Shown here: positions 23,975 to 32,073 of the stretch, in pieces
Layout: every line of letters starts with the position of its first letter
Numbering within the stretch: position 1 is the stretch's first letter
Source: Chryseobacterium vrystaatense
GTDB taxonomy: Bacteria; Bacteroidota; Bacteroidia; Flavobacteriales; Weeksellaceae
DNA: 64,000 nucleotides
Direction of reading: 5' to 3'
NCBI RefSeq assembly: GCF_000737765.1
Contig: NZ_JPRI01000010.1
Location: forward strand, 1-64,000
Notes under the pieces: model-generated
What the model was told of the DNA's origin: nothing
What the model saw: the letters and a program-made list of their open reading frames with translations, nothing else
Database searches by the model: none
Made by a program: the position numbers and the translations under genes

Positions 23975-24099
23975 AATATTTGGATTTATTGTTAGATTGT
24001 TGGGGGTTTGAAAGTTAGAGAGTATTAGAGTTGAAACGCTTTTAGAATGATACCAAAACTCTTAATTCTTCACTTTTAATTTTTAATTCTCAATTGCTC

Positions 24100-25677
24100 T
24101 TACTCAATAAACGGATACGCTTTCAAGGTCAGGAATTCTTCGAATTTCTCAGAGAATATCAGTTCGTTGAAAAGTTCTTTAGCAAGATTAAATTTTCCAT
24201 TTTTGAAACGCTGCTCTCCAACATATTTTTCGATGTGATCTAATTCTTCGGCTTCCCACTGGAGAATTATCTCACGGGTCAATGCCTGACCGTTGTTTAG
24301 ACGGGCATCATTTTTAAGCCACTGCCACAATTGGGTTCTTGAAATTTCAGCGGTAGCGGCATCTTCCATCAGATTGTAAATAGCTGCGGCACCGGTTCCC
24401 ATCAGCCAGCTTTCCAGATATAAAATACCAACGTTGATATTTTTCCTCACTCCTTTTTCTGTGATGTCACCTGGTGGAACTTCCAACAGATCTGATTCTT
24501 TGATATGGTATTCAAATTTTTTATCGATCTGGTTTTCTGTTGGCATATATTGGTCGAAAATTTCTTTTGCGACAGGCACTAAAGCAGGATGGGCTACCCA
24601 AGTTCCATCGTGACCGTTTTTCACTTCGCGTTCTTTGTCTTTTTTTACTTTTTCAAAAGCTGCTTTATTGGCTTCATCATCATTCTTTACGGGAATTTGT
24701 GCGGCCATTCCTCCAATCGCATGAACGTTTCTTTTATGACAGATCTCAATCACTCTTTTTGAATAAGCACTCATAAAGGGTGATGCCATGGTCACCTGAT
24801 CTCTGTCCGGCACCATAAATCCGGGAAGGTTTCTGAATTTTTTGATGTAGGAGAAAATATAATCCCAGCGTCCGCAGTTCAATCCGGCACTGTGTTCTTT
24901 TAATTCAAATAAAATTTCATCAATCTGAAATGATGCAGTAATGGTTTCGATTAATACAGTAGCTTTTATTGTTCCTGAAGGAATTCCCAGATAACTTTGA
25001 GCAAAATCAAAAACATCATTCCACCATCGTGCTTCTTTATAATGTTCCAGTTTTGGAAGATAAAAATAAGGACCGCTCCCATTTTTCAGCAGTAGTTCTG
25101 CATTATTAAAAAAGTAAATTCCAAAATCGGTAAGCGAGCCTGAACTTTCTTCACCATTGATCTCGATATGTTTTTCAGGGAGATGCAACCCTCTGGGCCG
25201 TACCTGAAGAACGGCTGTTGTTTCAATAAGCTGATAAGATTTTCCATTTTCTGCTGTGAAATCTACATTCCGTCTTACAGCATCTGCAAGATTAACCTGT
25301 CCCTGAATACAATTTTCCCAGGTGGGCGAACTGCTATCTTCAAAATCAGCCATAAACGTGGATGCATCAGAATTAAGAGCATTAATAATCATTTTCCGAT
25401 CTACGGGTCCTGTAATTTCCACTCTTCTATCCAAAAGATCAGCAGGAAGTGATGCACAGATCCAATTTCCATTTCTCAACTCTTCAGTTTCAGGCAAAAA
25501 TTCCGGAAGAATTCCCTGATCAAAAAACGTCTGCATTTTTTTTCTTTCTTCCAGAAGCTTAAGTCTGGTTTGATTAAAGTTCTGATGAAGAGCTACCAGA
25601 AAATCGGTCAGTTCCGGTGTAAAAACCTCTTCAAACTGCTTCTGAGCTTTTATTTTAAACTGAGTTTTGGTTTCCAT
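24100..25677 (-). CDS. aceB: Malate synthase A
   Basis: A 525-residue malate synthase A, condensing glyoxylate with acetyl-CoA to malate. Characteristic segments are FMADFEDSSSPTWEN, LQVRPRGLHLPEKH, PKLEHYKEARWW, GRWDYIF and AHPALVPVA. The start is set at the ATG at 25677 (METKTQFKIK); the upstream in-frame ATG at 25728 would overlap the promoter. A -7 box lies at 25713-25706 and the regulator palindrome at 25733-25746. With aceA it completes the glyoxylate bypass. Confidence 0.97.
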   Translation of the reverse strand: METKTQFKIKAQKQFEEVFTPELTDFLVALHQNFNQTRLKLLEERKKMQTFFDQGILPEFLPETEELRNGNWICASLPADLLDRRVEITGPVDRKMIINALNSDASTFMADFEDSSSPTWENCIQGQVNLADAVRRNVDFTAENGKSYQLIETTAVLQVRPRGLHLPEKHIEINGEESSGSLTDFGIYFFNNAELLLKNGSGPYFYLPKLEHYKEARWWNDVFDFAQSYLGIPSGTIKATVLIETITASFQIDEILFELKEHSAGLNCGRWDYIFSYIKKFRNLPGFMVPDRDQVTMASPFMSAYSKRVIEICHKRNVHAIGGMAAQIPVKNDDEANKAAFEKVKKDKEREVKNGHDGTWVAHPALVPVAKEIFDQYMPTENQIDKKFEYHIKESDLLEVPPGDITEKGVRKNINVGILYLESWLMGTGAAAIYNLMEDAATAEISRTQLWQWLKNDARLNNGQALTREIILQWEAEELDHIEKYVGEQRFKNGKFNLAKELFNELIFSEKFEEFLTLKAYPFIE

Positions 25678-25705
25678 AACCTGTTGATTTTGTGATTTGA
25701 TATTA

Positions 25706-25746
25706 CAAACATAAATAAAAATATTCACAACCAGCGAACGTTCGCT
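25706..25746 (-). promoter_or_regulatory. aceB promoter with 14-bp palindromic operator
   Basis: A minus-strand -7 box TATGTTTG (25713-25706) lies 19 bp from a perfect palindrome AGCGAACGTTCGCT (25733-25746), which occupies the place of the -33 element. It sits midway between aceB and the divergent ScfR-like gene, as expected for that regulator's operator. Confidence 0.65.
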
Positions 25747-25791
25747 AAATATTTTTAAAATTTATTATGCAGATAATTGCAGTCATTTATT

Positions 25792-25799
25792 TATATTTG
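25792..25799 (+). promoter_or_regulatory. -7 box of the ScfR-like regulator gene
   Basis: TATATTTG matches TAnnTTTG and ends 3 bp before the ATG at 25803, implying a leaderless or nearly leaderless mRNA. Confidence 0.45.
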
Positions 25800-25802
25800 A
25801 GT

Positions 25803-27287
25803 ATGAATTCAGAAAGTGATTTTATCAAAACGGTTTTCGGACTTAAGCTAAAACAGCTGAGACAAAAGAAAAACTGGTCTCTGCAGGATCTTGCGGTAAA
25901 GACGGGTTTGTCTAAATCTTACCTCAATGAAATTGAAAACGGAAAAAAATATCCAAAGCATGATAAGATCATCCAGCTTTCGGAATCTCTGAGCTGTACT
26001 TTTGACGAACTGGTTTCTACCAAACTGGATAAAAGTCTGGCTCCTTTTAATGAAATTCTGCAATCGGATTTTTTTAAGGAAGTTCCTCTGGATCTTTTTG
26101 GTATCAGTAAAAACAACCTGATCAGTATCATCAGTGATGCCCCGAAAAAAGTAACTGCTTTTATTAATGCACTGATTGAAATCTCCCAAAATTACAATCT
26201 GGGGAAAGAGCGGTTTTATTTCGCCGTACTCCGTTCCTTTCAGGAACTTTATGACAATTATTTCCCGGAAATCGAACAGAAAACAATAGCATTTATTAAA
26301 GAAAATGGATTGGATATCAACAAAGATTTAAGAGCTTCGGTTTTAGAAACCATTCTTGCTGAAAAATTTCATTATACTATAAAATCTGAAGATTTTGAGC
26401 AATTTGGAACTCTTGATCATCTGCGTTCTCTGTTTATTCCTGAGCAAAAGCTTTTGCTTTTAAACCAAAAACTTGAAAAAGATCAGCGAACATTTATTCT
26501 GGCCAAAGAAATAGGTTTTAATGTTTTGGAGTTAAAGATTCGCCCGAATACCTATTCCTGGTTGGATTTTGGAAGTTTTGAAGAAATTCTTAATAATTTT
26601 TATGCTTCCTATTTTGCAGGTGCATTACTGATCCCCAAGGAACAGACTCTTGAGAAAACCTCCGAGTTTCTTCTTGAGCATGCATGGGAACCAAAAAGTT
26701 TTGAAGCACTGATCGAAAGTTTTACAGATTCTCCCGAAACGTTTTATTACCGACTTACCAACCTGCTTTCTTCGGAATTAGGCATAAAGGACCTTTTCTA
26801 TCTGTGCCTGGTCAAGAAAAAGAATTCAGACAAAATCCAGATCTTAAAGGAACTTCACCTCAACCACCAACAGGCGCCTCATGCCAATGCTATGAATGAG
26901 CATTACTGCCGACGATGGATTGCCGTTAAAAATCTGCATCATTTAAAGGAAAATGAAACCCTCACTGATGCGCAGATTTCCCATTACAAGGATCAGGGCG
27001 TAAGTTATCTGGTAATTTCAACGTCACAGAAAAATCCTTTTTCTGATGGGAGCAACAGAAGTTACTGTCTGGGAATTTTACTGAACACCCAAACCATAAA
27101 AAAAATCGGTTTTATAAAATCCCCGACCTTAAAAACAATTAATGTAGGCGTCACCTGTGAATCCTGCAGTATTGCAGACTGCGAAGTGCGACAGGCACCA
27201 CCGGTACGACTGGAAAAAGAACATTTTAACCTCAGTATGAAAAATGCTATCGAGAAGGTCAGGAAGCAATTGTTAGTTGACAATTGA
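25803..27287 (+). CDS. ScfR/RamB-type HTH regulator of the glyoxylate shunt
   Basis: A 494-residue XRE-type regulator: a Cro/C1 HTH at about 12-70 (LKQLRQKKNWSLQDLAVKTG, LNEIENGKKYP), a central IrrE/DUF955-like helical region, and a C-terminal DUF2083-type domain ending with cysteines C452, C455 and C460 followed by RQAPPVR. This is the layout of RamB and ScfR, which respond to short-chain acyl-CoA and control acetate or propionate genes. Divergent position to aceB and the palindrome between them support local control of aceBA. The start at 25803 is preferred to 25767 since the HTH spacing and -7 box fit it. Confidence 0.85.
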   Translation: MNSESDFIKTVFGLKLKQLRQKKNWSLQDLAVKTGLSKSYLNEIENGKKYPKHDKIIQLSESLSCTFDELVSTKLDKSLAPFNEILQSDFFKEVPLDLFGISKNNLISIISDAPKKVTAFINALIEISQNYNLGKERFYFAVLRSFQELYDNYFPEIEQKTIAFIKENGLDINKDLRASVLETILAEKFHYTIKSEDFEQFGTLDHLRSLFIPEQKLLLLNQKLEKDQRTFILAKEIGFNVLELKIRPNTYSWLDFGSFEEILNNFYASYFAGALLIPKEQTLEKTSEFLLEHAWEPKSFEALIESFTDSPETFYYRLTNLLSSELGIKDLFYLCLVKKKNSDKIQILKELHLNHQQAPHANAMNEHYCRRWIAVKNLHHLKENETLTDAQISHYKDQGVSYLVISTSQKNPFSDGSNRSYCLGILLNTQTIKKIGFIKSPTLKTINVGVTCESCSIADCEVRQAPPVRLEKEHFNLSMKNAIEKVRKQLLVDN

Positions 27288-27328
27288 TGTTGTTTTTTAC
27301 TTGTTTTAAAATTATAAACATCAACCCT

Positions 27329-27356
27329 TTCTAACTTCTATCTTCTATCTTCTAAC
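27329..27356 (+). repeat. Heptameric TTCTAnC repeat, four units
   Basis: Four head-to-tail 7-bp units (TTCTAAC, TTCTATC, TTCTATC, TTCTAAC) in the gap before comF. Related heptamers occur at 53536-53556 and, inverted, near 24013-24034 and 53486-53500. Confidence 0.7.
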
Positions 27357-27375
27357 CTCTTAAAAAACACACATT

Positions 27376-28029
27376 ATGATATTAGATTTATTTTTTCCCA
27401 ACCGCTGTATTCACTGCAGTAGAATTATAGATGCCAAGCTTTTAGTCTGCAGCTTATGTTTTGAACATATTCATTTTACTCACTTCGATTATTTCGGTGA
27501 AAATATCATCAAAGAAAAATGCAGACTTCTCTTCCCCGTTGAAAATACCTACGCCCTCATGAAATTTGAGCAGGATGGTTTAAGCAGAAAAGTCATCCAT
27601 GAACTGAAATATAAAAGCAGAGAAAATGCAGGAAGAACTATTGCAGAATGGACCTCAGAAAGACTAATATTCAGTGATCAGAAGCCCGACCTTTTAGCAC
27701 CTGTCCCACTTCACCCTAAAAAACAAAGGGAAAGAGGTTACAACCAGCTGCATCTGTTTACAGAAACTTTATCCAGATTTTATGATATCCCATTCGATCA
27801 TGAACTTGTTCAGAGAAACCACTATTCAAAAGCACAGGCATTAAAAGATAAGGAACACCGATTGGGAACTGTGAATCCTTTTTCTCTTTCGAAACCGGTC
27901 TCCGGAAAACACGTTCTTTTAATTGACGATGTTTTCACCACGGGAAATACCGCATCATCAATTGCGTGGGAAATTTTGAATGCCGGAGATAACAAAGTGA
28001 GTATCTTAGTGATGGCAGCAGATCTGTAA
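27376..28029 (+). CDS. ComF-family phosphoribosyltransferase-like protein
   Basis: A 217-residue ComF-type protein. An N-terminal zinc finger has C11, C14, C25 and C28 (CIHC...CSLC), followed by a type I phosphoribosyltransferase domain with the PRPP-binding motif HVLLIDDVFTTGNT near 180. In competent bacteria ComF-like proteins act in DNA uptake or processing; in Bacteroidota the role is not established. It follows the regulator gene by 88 bp, including a heptamer repeat, so it is probably a separate unit. Confidence 0.88.
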   Translation: MILDLFFPNRCIHCSRIIDAKLLVCSLCFEHIHFTHFDYFGENIIKEKCRLLFPVENTYALMKFEQDGLSRKVIHELKYKSRENAGRTIAEWTSERLIFSDQKPDLLAPVPLHPKKQRERGYNQLHLFTETLSRFYDIPFDHELVQRNHYSKAQALKDKEHRLGTVNPFSLSKPVSGKHVLLIDDVFTTGNTASSIAWEILNAGDNKVSILVMAADL

Positions 28030-28144
28030 TGCTGAAATTTGACTGTTTTGAGATACGGATTCAGCCTCATGATCATCCTAACTCCAATGCTACCTTCTTT
28101 CTCCTTCCAATTCTTTTTACTAATTTTCCGCTAAACTTTCGATC

Positions 28145-28834
28145 ATGAAAAATCTTCTGTTATTGCATGGTGCATTAGGGCACAGCGATATTTTTAAACC
28201 TTATGAAAATGAGCTTTCAAAGCACTTCAAAATTCACAGTCTTTTATTTTCCGGACATGGAAATACTGAACTTCATCAAAACGGCATTAGTATCGAAAAA
28301 TACACCGAGGAAGTAAAAGATTATCTGGAAAAAGAAAAATTAGAAGATGTCTGTATTTTTGGACATAGTATGGGAGGATATGCAGCACTTTGCTGTGCCT
28401 TAAGATATCCGGAAAGAATTCATTCGATTATGACTCTCGGGACAAAATTTGACTGGAATGAGGAACAGGCTTTAAAGGAAAGTAAAATGCTTGAGCCTGA
28501 AGCGATTCTTTTGAAAGTTCCGAAATATGCTGAACAGCTGGAAAACCAACACGGGGCAACATGGAAACAGCTCCTTCCTGCTATTGCAGAGATGATGATT
28601 TCGCTGGGAAAAAATCCACCCTTGAATGAAAACAGCCTTTGGGCCATCACCATTCCCGTGCAGATCATGACCGGAGACAAAGACAATATGGTAAGTATAG
28701 AGGAAAGTATAGGGGCTTACCGAAGTATTCCTAATGCAAAATTGGCCATACTTCCGGACACCAAGCATCCTATGGAAAAAGTACGGCCAAATTTGTTATT
28801 TGATCTTATGAAAGATTTCTGGAATCTCTCTTAA
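28145..28834 (+). CDS. Alpha/beta hydrolase
   Basis: A 229-residue alpha/beta hydrolase. It has an oxyanion region LLLHGALGHS (4-13), the nucleophile elbow GHSMGG (S near 76), an acid in TGDKDNMV and a catalytic His in PDTKHPMEK. It has no signal peptide and a small cap region, like esterases of the MhpC/YbfF type. The substrate cannot be inferred. It ends 3 bp before the end of the convergent upp gene. Confidence 0.8.
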   Translation: MKNLLLLHGALGHSDIFKPYENELSKHFKIHSLLFSGHGNTELHQNGISIEKYTEEVKDYLEKEKLEDVCIFGHSMGGYAALCCALRYPERIHSIMTLGTKFDWNEEQALKESKMLEPEAILLKVPKYAEQLENQHGATWKQLLPAIAEMMISLGKNPPLNENSLWAITIPVQIMTGDKDNMVSIEESIGAYRSIPNAKLAILPDTKHPMEKVRPNLLFDLMKDFWNLS

Positions 28835-28837
28835 TAT

Positions 28838-29491
28838 TTATCGTTGTAGTTTTTCACCGTAGCTAAGATCTCCGGCATCTCCAAGTCCTGGTGTAATGTA
28901 CCCTTTTGAAGTTAGTCCTTCATCGATGGCTCCTACCCAAATTTTCGCATCAGGATAAGCCTTCTCGATGGTTTCCACACCCTGTCTTGAAGCGATTGCC
29001 GCTACAATATGCAGCTGTGTCGGGGTTCCGTTAGTCAGAAGGTCTTTGATCGCTTCAATTAATGAAGCACCTGTTGCCAGCATTGGATCAGCGACAATTA
29101 GAGGTCTTCCTTCAATATTCGGACAGGTAAGATAATCCTGTTTGATAGAGAAATAATCATTGGCATCATGCTTTCTGTAAGCAGCGACGAAACCACAGTC
29201 TGCTCTGTCAAGATAACTTAATATTCCCTCAAACAAAGGCACTCCAGCTCTTAAAATGGTTGTAATTACAGGTTGAACTGCAATTTCCTGAACTTTGATC
29301 TTATCTAAAGGGGTTTGAATTTCAACTTCTTTATATTCCAATCCTTTACTGATCTCAAAAGCTGCAATTTCACCTATCCGTTCCATATTTCTGCGGAATC
29401 TCATTCTGTCATGCTGGATGTCTACATTCCTAAGCTCATTAATCCAGGAGTTTATTAGAGAATGTTGTTTTGACAATACAATTGTATTCAT
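28838..29491 (-). CDS. upp: Uracil phosphoribosyltransferase
   Basis: A 217-residue UPRTase of the salvage pathway (uracil + PRPP to UMP). The PRPP loop LIVADPMLATGASL and the C-terminal uracil-binding IDEGLTSKGYITPGLGDAGD are intact. Length is typical. It stands alone on the minus strand, convergent with the hydrolase gene with only 3 bp between stops. Confidence 0.95.
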   Translation of the reverse strand: MNTIVLSKQHSLINSWINELRNVDIQHDRMRFRRNMERIGEIAAFEISKGLEYKEVEIQTPLDKIKVQEIAVQPVITTILRAGVPLFEGILSYLDRADCGFVAAYRKHDANDYFSIKQDYLTCPNIEGRPLIVADPMLATGASLIEAIKDLLTNGTPTQLHIVAAIASRQGVETIEKAYPDAKIWVGAIDEGLTSKGYITPGLGDAGDLSYGEKLQR

Positions 29492-29538
29492 TATTCTGAA
29501 AAAACTTTTTATTTAAAATATTAAATTTAACATGAATA

Positions 29539-29570
29539 AAATCCCTCTTAGAAAAATCTAAAAGGGATTA
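29539..29570 (-). terminator. Intrinsic terminator of der
   Basis: A long stem AATCCCTCTTAGA / TCTAAAAGGGATT (one wobble) around a short A-rich loop, 4 bp after the der stop; T-rich tail on the minus strand. Confidence 0.8.
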
Positions 29571-29573
29571 TTT

Positions 29574-30884
29574 TTATTTCTGTCTGAAATACACTTCAAT
29601 AGGAACTCCGGTAAACCCGAATTGCTTTCTCAATTGGTTTTCAGTAAATCTTTTATAAGGTTCTTTTACATACTGAGGCAGGTTACAGAAAAATACAAAC
29701 TGTGGTGACGGCGTTGGAAGCTGTACACAGTACTTAATTTTAATATATTTTCCTTTGTTCGCTGGTGGAGGAGTCTGCTCAAAAATAGGAAGCATCACTT
29801 CGTTTAATTTTGAAGTTTTGATCTTCATTTTACGAGCTTCGAAAACTTCCATAGCTACTTCCACAGCTTTTAAAATTCTCTGCTTCGTTAAAGCTGAAAT
29901 AAATAAAATAGGAATATCACTGAACTGTCCGATTTTATCTTTAATCACTTTCTCGAAATCACGCATAGTGTTGGTCTTCTTATCTTCTACAAGATCCCAC
30001 TTGTTCACTACGATCACAATTCCTTTTCTATTTTTCTGTGCTAATCCGAAAATATTCATATCCTGAGATTCCCATCCCAATGTAGCATCTACCATAATGA
30101 TGACTACATCAGAAAATTCAATGGAACGGATCGATCTCATTACCGAATAGAATTCCAGGTCTTCATTCACTTTAGATTTCCTTCTCATTCCGGCAGTGTC
30201 AACCAATACAAATTCATATCCGAATTTATTGTACAGAGTCTGAATACTGTCTCTTGTCGTACCTGCGATATCGGTTACGATATTTCTTTCTACATCAAGC
30301 AGAGCATTGGTCAAAGTAGACTTCCCTACGTTTGGACGTCCTGCAATAGTGATTTTAGGCAGACCTTCAAATGGATCCTTATATTCTGTTGTTGGAAAAT
30401 CTCTAACAATATCATCTAAGATCTCTCCTGTTCCGGAACCTGTAGCCGAAGAAAGGGTGTAATATTTATCAATTCCTAACTGATAGAATTCTGTAGCGGC
30501 AAGTTCTTCTTTTGAAGAATCCACTTTATTGATAACAATGTAGATGGGTTTGTTTGATCTTCTTAAAAGACGGTAGATCTCATAATCGGTATCAGTAAGG
30601 CCTTCTGCCACATTCATCATAAAAATGATAGACGTAGCTTCATCTACTGCCAACTGAACCTGCTTACGGATCTCTTCTTCAAAAATATCATCCGTTCCTA
30701 CATCATATCCGCCGGTATCTATAACTGTAAAATCTACACCATTCCAGTCCGATTTACCGTGATGACGGTCTCTGGTCACACCAGCTGTAGAATCTACGAT
30801 GGCTTCCCTTCTTTCTAGTAAACGGTTAAAAAGTGTTGATTTTCCTACGTTGGGACGCCCAACGATTGCGACAATATTTGACAT
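29574..30884 (-). CDS. der: Ribosome biogenesis GTPase Der (EngA)
   Basis: A 436-residue double GTPase with two tandem G domains and a KH-like C terminus. G1 motifs GRPNVGKST appear at about 8-16 and again at 181-189, with matching DTGG/DTAG, NKVD and NKWD blocks. Der assists assembly of the 50S subunit. The C-terminal region (YKRFTENQLRKQFGF) is the usual KH-like tail. A -7 box TATCTTTG lies at 30954-30947, about 63 bp upstream. Confidence 0.97.
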   Translation of the reverse strand: MSNIVAIVGRPNVGKSTLFNRLLERREAIVDSTAGVTRDRHHGKSDWNGVDFTVIDTGGYDVGTDDIFEEEIRKQVQLAVDEATSIIFMMNVAEGLTDTDYEIYRLLRRSNKPIYIVINKVDSSKEELAATEFYQLGIDKYYTLSSATGSGTGEILDDIVRDFPTTEYKDPFEGLPKITIAGRPNVGKSTLTNALLDVERNIVTDIAGTTRDSIQTLYNKFGYEFVLVDTAGMRRKSKVNEDLEFYSVMRSIRSIEFSDVVIIMVDATLGWESQDMNIFGLAQKNRKGIVIVVNKWDLVEDKKTNTMRDFEKVIKDKIGQFSDIPILFISALTKQRILKAVEVAMEVFEARKMKIKTSKLNEVMLPIFEQTPPPANKGKYIKIKYCVQLPTPSPQFVFFCNLPQYVKEPYKRFTENQLRKQFGFTGVPIEVYFRQK

Positions 30885-31139
30885 AAAAATGTTTAATAAA
30901 TGAAATTATTAATGGGTATCTCCAACTTTTGGAGCCCAATTTTTTGCAAAGATAAGATTTTATTATTTAGCTGTTAAAAAACAACGCCTTTGAAATTATT
31001 TTTCAGTAAATAAATACATTACCTATTCGATTAAAAATCATACAATTATAGATAAACACTACTTTTTTTGTCAATGATCTCAAAAAAATATTTTTTTCCA
31101 TCAAATATTTTTTATAATTTCGCGCCACTAAAATAAAAC

Positions 31140-31210
31140 AGACCCATGGTGTAACGGTAGCACTCTGGTTTTTGGTACCATCAGTTGGGGTTCGAATCCC
31201 TGTGGGTCTA
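31140..31210 (+). tRNA. tRNA-Gln (anticodon TTG)
   Basis: The cloverleaf folds by eye: acceptor AGACCCA / TGGGTCT, D arm GTG...CAC, anticodon stem CTGGT / ACCAT (the first pair is a C-T mismatch) with loop TTTTGGT giving anticodon TTG, T stem TGGGG / CCCTG with TTCGAAT loop. The CCA end is not encoded. It lies alone between der and the bacteriocin-like gene. Confidence 0.93.
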
Positions 31211-31611
31211 CAATTTATTTTAAACCATTTGATTTTCAAATGGTTTTTTTATTTTCTAATCACGCCCTGTCATTTTATAATTCATTTCTTTATATTAGCT
31301 TCAACAGGATATAAGCGTATAATATCTGTATAGGATATGCCCACTTTTTATAGGAATTCCAAATCTATTCTTTCTGAACAATTTACACTTAAAAGTGAGG
31401 TTGATCAGATTGAGGGAATCTGGAAAAGAGATTTATACTCCAAAAAGAATATCTAAAAATGCAGCATAAAGCATATATAAATCTTATCCTAAAAAAAATT
31501 AAGTTCTGAAATATTTTTTTATCTGCGTTAGTATAAATTTTTTATATTAGTTAAATGAAAGAAATATCCGAAAAACGGATAAATCATGAAAAAAATTAAT
31601 CCAAAATTACT
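31211..31611. other. 401-bp spacer between tRNA-Gln and the GG-leader peptide gene
   Basis: AT-rich. It holds a 39-codon frame (31337-31456, starting MPTFYRNSKSILSEQ) with no support for being a gene, and a short hairpin TATCCG-A5-CGGATA at 31565-31581 in the probable 5' leader of the next gene. No exact TAnnTTTG box was found close upstream of the peptide gene. Confidence 0.5.
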
Positions 31612-31809
31612 ATGAAAAATTTAAAAAAAATTTCAAGAGAAAATCTAAAGTCTGTCAAAGGAGGAATTACACAAGAATGTGCAGCGTATTGGGGTTCAGG
31701 TCAGCCTTATTATAAAACTCAGGCAGCTTGCCTTCAGGCAGCTTCAACAAATAACCCTGATGATTTCTATACGTGCCATAATCAATGCGGACGTTGGTAT
31801 GTTTTATAG
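31612..31809 (+). CDS. GG-leader bacteriocin-like peptide precursor
   Basis: A 65-residue peptide with leader MKNLKKISRENLKSVKGG, the LxxISRENLKxVxGG pattern of double-glycine bacteriocin-type signals in Flavobacteriia. Cleavage after GG (residues 17-18) would release a 47-residue core beginning ITQECAAYWG, with four cysteines (ECAAY, ACLQA, TCHNQC) and an end in GRWYVL. Two disulfides, or modification of the cysteines, are possible. In this leader class a peptidase-containing ABC transporter usually removes the leader and exports the core; none is encoded nearby, nor is a modification enzyme or immunity gene. It has its own terminator at 31828-31864. Confidence 0.75.
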   Translation: MKNLKKISRENLKSVKGGITQECAAYWGSGQPYYKTQAACLQAASTNNPDDFYTCHNQCGRWYVL

Positions 31810-31827
31810 GTTTAAAAAAAAATAATT

Positions 31828-31864
31828 AAAATGGCTGTTTTCTCGCAAAACGGTCATTTTTTTT
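31828..31864 (+). terminator. Intrinsic terminator of the GG-leader peptide gene
   Basis: A 14-bp stem (AAAATGGCTGTTTT / AAAACGGTCATTTT, with two G-T pairs) and a 5-nt loop are followed by a T-run. Confidence 0.85.
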
Positions 31865-32021
31865 ATTGAAAATAATCACATTCCATCTTCCACATCTAAT
31901 TGTGTAAAGTAAGTTCCTTTATGTGGTAAACTTAATCCTTAGATCAGGCTTTCGGCCAAATCTAATGTACTATTTGAAACATAACCTCAATCTAGACTAA
32001 AACTTACATATATTGATTAAT

Positions 32022-32048
32022 AAAAAAGACAGCCGAAAAGCTGTCTTT
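32022..32048 (-). terminator. Intrinsic terminator of katG
   Basis: A 9-bp stem AAAGACAGC / GCTGTCTTT with a 6-nt loop and T-run on the minus strand, 26 bases after the katG stop. Confidence 0.85.
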
Positions 32049-32073
32049 ATCATAAAGGGTGTAAAACCAATGA

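Noticed and set aside
27329..27356. Heptamer runs as a CRISPR remnant
   Set aside because: Units are 7 bp, directly abutting, without spacers, and no cas genes are in the window.
31337..31456. 39-codon frame downstream of tRNA-Gln
   Set aside because: It has no promoter, no recognisable motif and a length expected by chance.
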